Source: SIBU01 sp964430335
Lineage (GTDB): Bacteria > Patescibacteriota > Minisyncoccia > Phycocordibacterales > SIBU01
Assembly (NCBI GenBank): GCA_964430335.1
Contig: CAYSEN010000022.1
Coordinates: 1-8,594, forward strand
Length of the DNA: 8,594 bases
Direction of reading: 5' to 3'
How positions within the stretch are numbered: the first letter of the stretch is position 1; the number at the start of each line of letters is the position of its first letter. The position numbers and the translations under genes are program-made. The notes under the pieces were generated by a model. It did no database searches and was not told the origin of the DNA. It saw only the letters and a program-made list of their open reading frames with translations. Of the stretch, positions 1 through 5,000 are shown one piece after another.

Positions 1-32
1 ATATGAATTGCTCAAAAATATGGAAGAACCTT

Positions 33-269
33 TTCGATTCTCGCACACAAGCAAGTAGTTGCTTGTTCGTTGAGGCCACGGCGAGAATCGAACCTTACAG
101 GTTCAGTACCCCGATTGGATTTTCTGTTCGTGCAGACACTCCAGAAAATGCTCAATCGGGTTTGATTTCGGTGGCTTCGAGCAGGAAAACTGCTTTTCCT
201 GCGACCGAAATCAAAAGACTTTTCCTTATCGAGTCTTCGAGATGGAAAAGTACCTGCCGATGTAGTCGG
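33..269 (-). repeat. Array of nested inverted repeats downstream of tRNA-Cys; candidate structured RNA
   Basis: This stretch has no credible protein gene but is almost wholly made of perfect inverted repeats. Seen directly: 33-44 pairs with 81-92 (12 bp) around an inner hairpin 47-54/59-66; 90-94 pairs with 100-104; 110-117 pairs with 153-160 (8 bp) around 119-126/142-149 (8 bp); 161-172 pairs with 204-215 (12 bp) around 181-189/194-202 (9 bp); 218-225 pairs with 244-251 (8 bp) around 229-232/237-240. A weak hairpin lies at 257-260/266-269. Units abut: one stem ends at 160 and the next begins at 161. On the minus strand a TATAAT (273-278) could start a transcript near 266, but no good -35 is visible, and a T5 run follows at 14-18. 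It could be a noncoding RNA, a palindromic repeat element, or a remnant of an element inserted next to the tRNA. It lacks tmRNA, RNase P and SRP RNA signatures that I can recognise. Strand is inferred. Positions 1-32 show nothing else. Confidence 0.6.
71..93 (-). repeat. Direct repeat of the tRNA-Cys 3' end (att-like tRNA fragment)
   Basis: These 23 bases are identical to 307-329, the part of tRNA-Cys that holds the T loop, the 3' side of the T stem, the 3' half of the acceptor stem, the discriminator base and two downstream bases. The match extends a few more bases with one indel. There is no matching 5' half here, so this is not a second tRNA. A duplicated tRNA 3' end in direct orientation is the usual footprint of site-specific integration into a tRNA gene; here the two copies lie 236 bases apart and enclose the palindrome array. 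A simple local duplication is the alternative. Confidence 0.75.
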
Positions 270-308
270 GCGATTATAGCCGCATGTTCATTTAGAACAC
301 TCTTCGTG

Positions 309-380
309 AGGCCACGGCGAGAATCGAACTCGCGCATAGGAGTTTTGCAGACTCCTGACTTACCACTTGTCTACGTGGCC
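309..380 (-). tRNA. tRNA-Cys (anticodon GCA)
   Basis: Read on the minus strand from 380, the sequence folds as a complete cloverleaf: a 7-bp acceptor stem GGCCACG/CGTGGCC, a short D stem GAC/GTC, a 5-bp anticodon stem GGAGT/ACTCC with loop CTGCAAA giving anticodon GCA, and a T stem GCGAG/CTCGC with loop TTCGATT. The unpaired base at 309 reads U, the discriminator expected for tRNA-Cys. The 3' CCA is not encoded (the next bases are CAC), so it must be added by a CCA-adding enzyme. The gene starts only 6 bases after the rbfA stop codon and may be co-transcribed with infB-rbfA or use the TATAAT overlapping that stop. Confidence 0.96.
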
Positions 381-385
381 ATTTG

Positions 386-391
386 ATTATA
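386..391 (-). promoter_or_regulatory. Possible -10 box for tRNA-Cys, overlapping the rbfA stop codon
   Basis: A consensus TATAAT on the minus strand sits five bases before the first nucleotide of tRNA-Cys, so initiation would fall on or next to the mature 5' end. No -35 at 16-18 bp spacing is convincing (a TTGATA lies only 12 bp upstream), so this may be a chance AT-rich match. Confidence 0.3.
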
Positions 392-710
392 ATTGCGATA
401 GGGTATCAATTTTCTGCCTGTTCTTCTCGCCTAAGTCTAACTCAAAATCGACAAAGGGCAACTTGAAAAGCTTAGTTTCGCTTTTTAAATAGTCTCTAAA
501 TTCACTTCGCTTTCTTTTAGCAAAATCTAAAACACCGTTTTCTTGGTTTTCTGGATACACGGTAAATAGAATTAAAACTTGCTTACCTTTATCACCGATT
601 CTGATGTTGGTGACAGTGATCAATGCTTTTCCTGCAGAGATTATAGAGAAAAATTCAGACGCTTTTTGTCTGATAATTTCTTTGAATCGCTCTTCTTTAA
701 TATCGTTCAT
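387..710 (-). CDS. rbfA: Ribosome-binding factor A (RbfA)
   Basis: This 107-residue protein is the size of RbfA, a one-domain KH-type cold-shock factor that binds the 30S subunit near the 5' part of 16S rRNA and helps its late maturation. The family pattern is visible: an N-terminal helix (residues about 4-26), a strand with the sequence ITVTNIRIGDKGKQVLILFTV in the place of the usual 'VTxVxxSxDLxxAxVYV' segment, a helix of basic residues (RKRSEFRDYLK), and the C-terminal LPFVDFELDLGEKNRQKID stretch that matches the 'PxLxFxxDxSxxxxxxI' signature. The start codon lies one base after the infB stop, so translation is probably coupled; infB-rbfA is a classic gene pair. Sequence conservation is modest, so the call rests partly on this neighbourhood. 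Confidence 0.87.
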   Translation of the reverse strand: MNDIKEERFKEIIRQKASEFFSIISAGKALITVTNIRIGDKGKQVLILFTVYPENQENGVLDFAKRKRSEFRDYLKSETKLFKLPFVDFELDLGEKNRQKIDTLSQL

Positions 711-711
711 T

Positions 712-2253
712 TTATTTTTTTACAATGATGTAGGTTTCCAAAACATCTCCCGGTGCAATTTCCATCTTTGATTCAACTTGAGCACCGAACTCGCGGTCCT
801 TTAGAACTTCGCTGGTTTTTTCTTTCTGTTGTTGGAGCTCTCGTATTTTTCCTTTACCGATTTCAGCACCACGTCTCATGATTTTAAATTCCGCACCAGT
901 CTCTATTGATCCTTCTTGAACCTTACCTCCGATTATCTGTTTGTCTTTTACTTGGCTAAACATTCGCATTATCTTTGCCTTGCCTCGAACTTCCTCTACC
1001 TCAATCTTAGGTGTTTTCTCAGCAAGGATTTCTTGCACTCTTTCGACTAGTTTGTAGATGATGTTAAACATCTCAACGTTTATTCCGTCTCTTTCTGACA
1101 AGTTTCGAGCAGCGCTATCGATCTTTACGTTAAATCCAAAAATATGAACACCTTCTGTTCCAGAAGCAATTTTCATGTCGGACTCATTTACATCTCCAGT
1201 GCCGGCCTGAATTATTTTAGGATAAATTCTTTCGTTGCTAAGTTTTGATAGCTCATATTCAATCGCTTCTAGGGTTCCTGAAACGTCTGCCTTAACAACA
1301 ATTGGCACGGACACTCTTTCGTCGTTTTGAATTTTTACTGTAGGAGTTTTTGCGACAGTATTGCTGGTGTTTTCAATAAACTTCTCAGCCTCCTTTTTGT
1401 TTTCGAATGAGTAAAATATCTCACCGGTTTCAGGCATACTGTCCCAGCCTATGATACAGACCGGTGTGCCTGGTAGAGAAGTTTCAATTTTTTTGCCCGC
1501 AAAATTTTCCATCTGTCTAAGAGATGATGTGGCTTTACCTACGGCTATTGTCATTCCTTTCCTTAGCGTACCATCCTTAACTATTAGAGTAGATGAAATC
1601 CCTTTGATTTTTGATCTTGTGGCTTCAAGTACAATTCCGGTAGCGTTTTTATTTGGATTAGCAGAGATCTCCTCCACTTCAGCAACTAGAAGAATCATGT
1701 CTAGTAATTCTGGTACACCTTCCCCAGTAAAAGCGGAAACGGGAACACATGGAACCTCACCTCCATATCCTTCGACGTAAATCTCATGTTCAAGCAGACT
1801 TTGTTTCGCTCTTTCGATATTTGCGTTCGGTTTATCGATTTTGGTTAATGCGACGATGTAGGGTGTTTTACTTTCGTTTATGAACTTCAGCGCTTCAACC
1901 GTCTGTGGTTTAACTCCGTCTTCAGCAGAAACTACAAGAATAGCAACGTCTGCTATGTTTGCACCTCGTGATCTGATGCCGGCAAAGGCCTCGTGTCCGG
2001 GTGTGTCGATAAAGGTAATTGATTTCTTTTTTCCGTCTGGTGCAGTCTTTAAAACTTCGTAGGCAGAAACATGCTGAGTAATACCACCAGCTTCACTGTC
2101 GGCAACATTTTTATGACTAGTTTCACTTTCTACAGAACAGCACTTTCTAATGTAATCAAGTAGAGTTGTTTTACCGTGGTCGATATGACCCATAACCGCC
2201 ACCACAGGAGGACAGGGAAGAGCCGTATTGTTTTTTTCTGGTTTTGCTGTCAT
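712..2253 (-). CDS. infB: Translation initiation factor IF-2, short form
   Basis: IF-2 is the GTPase that brings fMet-tRNA to the 30S subunit and promotes 50S joining. Motifs seen: P loop GHIDHGKT (residues 22-29), switch I GGITQH (56-61), DTPGH (83-87) with the catalytic histidine 87, the G4 loop as TKID (137-140), and G5 as SAF (173-175). Domain II follows at about 195-290, domain III at about 315-410 (VPIVVKADVSGTLEAIE, then IIQAGTGDVNESD), and the C-terminal tRNA-binding beta barrel to 513. Usual bacterial IF-2 has several hundred residues before the G domain; here only about 16 remain, as in other reduced bacteria. Oddities are Thr for Asn in G4, Phe for Lys in G5, and no Cys in the 'YECG'-like region of the last domain. 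No Shine-Dalgarno is visible; the ATG lies about 40 bases after the DUF4446 gene. Confidence 0.97.
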   Translation of the reverse strand: MTAKPEKNNTALPCPPVVAVMGHIDHGKTTLLDYIRKCCSVESETSHKNVADSEAGGITQHVSAYEVLKTAPDGKKKSITFIDTPGHEAFAGIRSRGANIADVAILVVSAEDGVKPQTVEALKFINESKTPYIVALTKIDKPNANIERAKQSLLEHEIYVEGYGGEVPCVPVSAFTGEGVPELLDMILLVAEVEEISANPNKNATGIVLEATRSKIKGISSTLIVKDGTLRKGMTIAVGKATSSLRQMENFAGKKIETSLPGTPVCIIGWDSMPETGEIFYSFENKKEAEKFIENTSNTVAKTPTVKIQNDERVSVPIVVKADVSGTLEAIEYELSKLSNERIYPKIIQAGTGDVNESDMKIASGTEGVHIFGFNVKIDSAARNLSERDGINVEMFNIIYKLVERVQEILAEKTPKIEVEEVRGKAKIMRMFSQVKDKQIIGGKVQEGSIETGAEFKIMRRGAEIGKGKIRELQQQKEKTSEVLKDREFGAQVESKMEIAPGDVLETYIIVKK

Positions 2254-2270
2254 GGTGGTTTTGATAAAAT

Positions 2271-2288
2271 TTTAGGTTCATACCTAAA
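2271..2288. other. Small perfect hairpin between the DUF4446 gene and infB
   Basis: TTTAGGT (2271-2277) pairs with ACCTAAA (2282-2288) around a 4-base loop. On the minus strand it is followed by the weak T-rich AATTTTATC, and on the plus strand by a longer T-rich run (2291-2304). It could be a weak attenuator before infB, or the end of antisense transcription. The stem is AT-rich, so it is not a strong terminator in either direction. Confidence 0.35.
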
Positions 2289-2294
2289 TAGTTT

Positions 2295-2774
2295 TTACTT
2301 TTTTTCGAACGATGTAGATGATTTCGCCATTTCCAAAGACTCTTTTTCTTCACCGGTTAACTCGAATTCAGATTTGAAATCCTTTATCGGCTTGGCAAAA
2401 ACACTTACGTGGTCTCTCGAATACAGAGTTGAAATTGTGACACCTTCTCCTTTCGAGGTTATAAAGCTAGTCGCAAAACTTTGATTGCCCCCGCTACCAG
2501 TACCTTTAAATGGGTTAAATCTGACAGTGCCAATTCCTTGGACACTTTTGTTTAGTCGGCTTTCAACTGACTCAAGGTATTTTGAAACATCTTTTTTGAA
2601 ATCTTTGATCTCTTTTACTTCAGTTTCAATCTGGTCAAAACTTTCGTCAATGCTTTTTGTACGATTTCCTCTGAGGACTTTTCTCAGTCTCATTTCAAGT
2701 CGCAAGATAGCTACAACTAGAAGTGTGATAACCACACCAATCGTGATAAAAATCTCTTGCGTGTACATCTCCAT
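2295..2774 (-). CDS. DUF4446 family membrane-anchored protein
   Basis: This small protein of unknown function matches the DUF4446 pattern: an N-terminal transmembrane helix (about residues 5-24 from this start, IFITIGVVITLLVVAILRL), a basic segment, a charged coiled-coil-like helix (about 40-75), then the core with GIGTVRFNPF and ISTLYSRDHVSVFAKPI, which corresponds to the family's 'G.G.VRYNAF...SLHSRE..RVYAKPI' signature. The last about 30 residues are acidic and basic, without clear structure. The frame opens with GTG at 2780, but the predicted transcription start is near 2777, so ATG at 2774 is preferred; ATG at 2768 is also possible. It is first in an apparent operon with infB and rbfA, about 40 bases upstream of infB. 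The family's role is not established, and I infer only a membrane location. Confidence 0.82.
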   Translation of the reverse strand: MEMYTQEIFITIGVVITLLVVAILRLEMRLRKVLRGNRTKSIDESFDQIETEVKEIKDFKKDVSKYLESVESRLNKSVQGIGTVRFNPFKGTGSGGNQSFATSFITSKGEGVTISTLYSRDHVSVFAKPIKDFKSEFELTGEEKESLEMAKSSTSFEKK

Positions 2775-2783
2775 AACCACCGG

Positions 2784-2811
2784 ATTATATCTGAAATTGT
2801 CAATTTTGCAA
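2784..2811 (-). promoter_or_regulatory. Promoter for DUF4446-infB-rbfA
   Basis: On the minus strand there is a -35 TTGCAA (2806-2811), a 16-bp spacer and a perfect -10 TATAAT (2784-2789). Initiation is expected near 2777, only about three bases before the ATG at 2774, so the mRNA would be nearly leaderless. Confidence 0.6.
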
Positions 2812-2823
2812 AGTTGTTGTGAT

Positions 2824-2852
2824 TTGCTAGTTTGGTCGGTTTTTCATAGTAT
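2824..2852 (+). promoter_or_regulatory. Promoter for the cysteine desulfurase gene
   Basis: TTGCTA (2824-2829) and TAGTAT (2847-2852) are separated by 17 bp. Initiation would fall near 2859, directly before the ATG at 2860. Both boxes are imperfect (each 4 of 6), but the spacing and position fit. It is back-to-back with the promoter of the DUF4446 operon. Confidence 0.45.
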
Positions 2853-2859
2853 ATGGAAC

Positions 2860-4008
2860 ATGAAAAAAGAGGTTTATCTAGACTTCGCTTCTACAACACC
2901 TGTAGACAAAAAAGTGGTTAAAGCCATGGCGCCTTTTTGGTCTGAAAATTTCGGTAATCCTAGCTCAATTCATTTCCTCGGCTTAAAGGCAAAAAAGGCT
3001 ATTGATGAAGCCAGAAAATCAGTCCGTTTATTGCTTCAAGTACATAACGACGAAATAGTTTTTACTTCAGGAGGCACCGAATCAAACAACTTAGCGATTT
3101 TAGGAGTTATCAAATATTTTCAAAAAAAAGGTCTTGATTTGACCAAGAGTCATTTTGTGACCACAAGAATTGAGCATAGTTCGGTTTTGGAATGCTTTAA
3201 GTACCTGGAAGGTTTAGGAGCACGGGTTGACTACATTCCTGTTTTGGAAAGTGGTTTGGTGGACCTAGAACAATTTAAAAAAGCACTGAATAAAGATACC
3301 GTGTTCGTCTCGATTGGATACGCAAACAACGAAATAGGTGTGGTTCAGGATATTCGCGAGTTTTCACGGATTGCAAAGAGTGTGTCAGAAAAAATAATTT
3401 TTCATTCGGATGCTTCGCAGGCGCCACTTTACTTAAATTGTTTGCCAGAGAATCTAGGTGTCGATCTTCTGACTTTTGATGGGCACAAAATGTATGGTCC
3501 TAAGGGGGTAGGAGTGTTGTATGTAAGGAGAGGTACTAATATTTCCCCAATTTTTTTAGGAGGAGGCCAAGAGTTTGGTTTAAGAAGTACTACAGAAAAT
3601 CTTGCGCTTATTGCAGGTTTCTCTCATGCGTTTAAAATCGCACATGATTTACGAGATAAAGAGTCAAAAAGATTAGTTGCGCTTCGTGATTATTTTATTG
3701 CGAAACTGCTGGCTTTGGACGAAAAAAGAATTTTTCTAAACGGTGATCCAAAGAAGCGTTTGCCAAACAACGTTAACGTCTCAATTCTTGGTATTGATCC
3801 GGAATTCACAGTTTTAAAATTAGATGCGGTAGGCATTTATTGCTCAACCAAGAGTTCCTGTCTAAAAGATGAAAAGGAATCGTATGTAGTCAAATCGGCC
3901 ACAGGTAATTCAGAAAGAGCAAGCACAACTTTGCGCTTTACTATGGGCAGAGAAACCTCAAAAAAGGATTTAGATTTCGTGATTTCGCATTTGAAAAAGG
4001 TAATTTAG
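2860..4008 (+). CDS. iscS: Cysteine desulfurase, NifS/IscS family (class V aminotransferase)
   Basis: This PLP enzyme removes sulfur from L-cysteine to give alanine and an enzyme-bound persulfide, used for Fe-S clusters or tRNA thiolation. It has 382 residues, close to IscS size. Seen: YLDFASTTPVD at the N-terminus, TSGGTESNN, RIEHSSVLE with the PLP-stacking His106, GYANNEIGV, HSDASQA with Asp184, DGHKMYGPKGVGVLYVRRG with the Schiff-base Lys210, GGGQEFGLRSTTEN, and the mobile-loop sequence STKSSC, where Cys334 aligns with the catalytic Cys of group I enzymes (STGSAC in NifS). The frame is open 125 codons further upstream, but that part overlaps the opposite-strand gene and the promoter; family homology begins at ATG 2860. 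No IscU, SufBCD or thiolase gene is adjacent, so the sulfur acceptor is unknown; tRNA thiouridylase is a plausible inference. A terminator follows. Confidence 0.95.
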   Translation: MKKEVYLDFASTTPVDKKVVKAMAPFWSENFGNPSSIHFLGLKAKKAIDEARKSVRLLLQVHNDEIVFTSGGTESNNLAILGVIKYFQKKGLDLTKSHFVTTRIEHSSVLECFKYLEGLGARVDYIPVLESGLVDLEQFKKALNKDTVFVSIGYANNEIGVVQDIREFSRIAKSVSEKIIFHSDASQAPLYLNCLPENLGVDLLTFDGHKMYGPKGVGVLYVRRGTNISPIFLGGGQEFGLRSTTENLALIAGFSHAFKIAHDLRDKESKRLVALRDYFIAKLLALDEKRIFLNGDPKKRLPNNVNVSILGIDPEFTVLKLDAVGIYCSTKSSCLKDEKESYVVKSATGNSERASTTLRFTMGRETSKKDLDFVISHLKKVI

Positions 4009-4013
4009 GAGGC

Positions 4014-4049
4014 TTGCCAAAATTCTTGTTAATTTAAGGCAACTTTTTC
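4014..4049 (+). terminator. Intrinsic terminator after the cysteine desulfurase gene
   Basis: TTGCC (4014-4018) pairs with GGCAA (4038-4042), and inside it AAATT pairs with AATTT around a CTTGTT loop. A T-rich tract beginning at 4044 follows. The stem is interrupted by a small unequal bulge but has the position and shape of a Rho-independent terminator. Confidence 0.65.
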
Positions 4050-4078
4050 TTGCTTTTTGTGTGTCTGTGAATTATGAT
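4050..4078 (+). promoter_or_regulatory. Promoter for the trypsin-like membrane protein gene
   Basis: TTGCTT (4050-4055), a 17-bp spacer and TATGAT (4073-4078) lie right after the upstream terminator. Initiation would be near 4085, giving a leader of about 8 nt before ATG 4093, again with no room for a Shine-Dalgarno sequence. Confidence 0.6.
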
Positions 4079-4092
4079 TTTTTACATATTCT

Positions 4093-4956
4093 ATGGAGTC
4101 ACTCAACAAACAACAAATTGTCCTAGTCGCGCTTTTGGTTTCCTTCGTAACATCGATTGCTACGGGGATTGTTACCGTTGCCCTTATGGATCAGGCTCCG
4201 CCTGGTGTAACTCAAACAGTGAACCGTGTTGTAGAACACACCATTGAAAAGGTTGTTCCAAATCCAACACAGTCTGCCTCGGTAGTGACAAAAGAGACAG
4301 TTGTGGTCAAGGAAGACGACCTCGTTGTTTCAGCTATAGAGAAAAATACAAAGAATCTGGTTTCAATCGTTAAAATTTTAGGTGAGGGCGATATGGCGGT
4401 GGAAGAATTTGCTGGTAACGGTTTGGTTGTAGGCAAGGACGGAACTATCGTCACTCCGGCTGAAATAGTGGCACCAGACTTAGACGAGAATCAGAATCCA
4501 ATCATCAGAAATTTTAAAGCTGTGTTTAATGACGGCAGCGTTGTTTCAATTAAATTTCTGAACAATCTTTCTACAAGTAATGGATTTGCCATTTTCAAAC
4601 CTGAATTGACCGAAAAGGTAAAGGTTACGGTTTTTCCTACAGCCACTTTTTCTGACTCAAATACTTTAAAATTAGGACAGGCTGTTATTGCAATGGGTGG
4701 CGAGAAGATTTCCGTAGCTACAGGTATCGTCTCAAATATTAGTGGCCTGACTAACACAGAAGGAATGGCGTCAACCACAGAATCTATAATCAAATCGTCT
4801 GTAATTAAAACCGACATTATTGCACCAAGTAAATCAATCGGAAGTGTTTTGGTAAATCTTTCTGGTGATGTTGTTGGAATGAGAAATCCAAAGGTAGGAA
4901 ACTCAGACAACCTATTTATATCTGCTTCATTAATACCTCGTACAGCTGGGAAATAA
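4093..4956 (+). CDS. Membrane-anchored trypsin-like (HtrA/DegP-fold) protein, probably catalytically dead
   Basis: The 287-residue product has an N-terminal signal anchor (about residues 9-32, hydrophobic), a Thr/Val-rich linker to about 85, and then a segment that follows the HtrA-type serine protease order. FAGNGLVVGKDGTIVTPAEIV (106-126) aligns with the 'GSGviis.dGyilTN.HVv' block, SNGFAIFKP (about 162-170) with the 'DlAvlKv' block, and IKTDIIAPSKSIGSVLVN followed by LSGDVVGM with 'iqtDaaiNpGNSGGPLvn..G.viGi'. In that alignment the catalytic His becomes Glu124, the Asp becomes Gly or Asn, and GNSGG becomes SKSIG (Ser248 may be the old nucleophile). No PDZ domain follows. It would sit outside the membrane. 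It has its own promoter and lies 44 bases before valS. A structural or binding role is inferred; the fold assignment rests on motif order only. Confidence 0.72.
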   Translation: MESLNKQQIVLVALLVSFVTSIATGIVTVALMDQAPPGVTQTVNRVVEHTIEKVVPNPTQSASVVTKETVVVKEDDLVVSAIEKNTKNLVSIVKILGEGDMAVEEFAGNGLVVGKDGTIVTPAEIVAPDLDENQNPIIRNFKAVFNDGSVVSIKFLNNLSTSNGFAIFKPELTEKVKVTVFPTATFSDSNTLKLGQAVIAMGGEKISVATGIVSNISGLTNTEGMASTTESIIKSSVIKTDIIAPSKSIGSVLVNLSGDVVGMRNPKVGNSDNLFISASLIPRTAGK

Positions 4957-5000
4957 TTATCCGCTTTTTGGTTGCCATGTATCATGATATCCTTTTATAA

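Noticed and set aside
33..269. CRISPR array or integron attC sites
   Set aside because: The repeats are inverted and differ from unit to unit with no regular spacers. The attC core GTTRRRY with its partner could not be placed, and the unpaired bulges are not on a consistent side.
33..380. tmRNA, RNase P RNA or SRP RNA in the array
   Set aside because: No alanine-tag reading frame, no tmRNA 5' GGU-UCGAC element, no RNase P core such as GAAAGUCC, and no SRP GGAAG/GNRA loop pattern were found.
3..386. Plus-strand frame of 127 codons over the palindrome array and tRNA
   Set aside because: It runs through the tRNA gene and inverted repeats and resembles no protein.
1451..2062. Plus-strand frames inside infB
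   Set aside because: They are antisense shadows of an intact, highly conserved gene.
2271..2304. True terminator between the DUF4446 gene and infB
   Set aside because: The 7-bp stem is AT-rich and lacks a proper T run on the minus strand, so only a hairpin is recorded.
2485..2859. N-terminal extension of the cysteine desulfurase by 125 codons
   Set aside because: It lies opposite the DUF4446 gene and across both promoters; desulfurase homology begins at ATG 2860.
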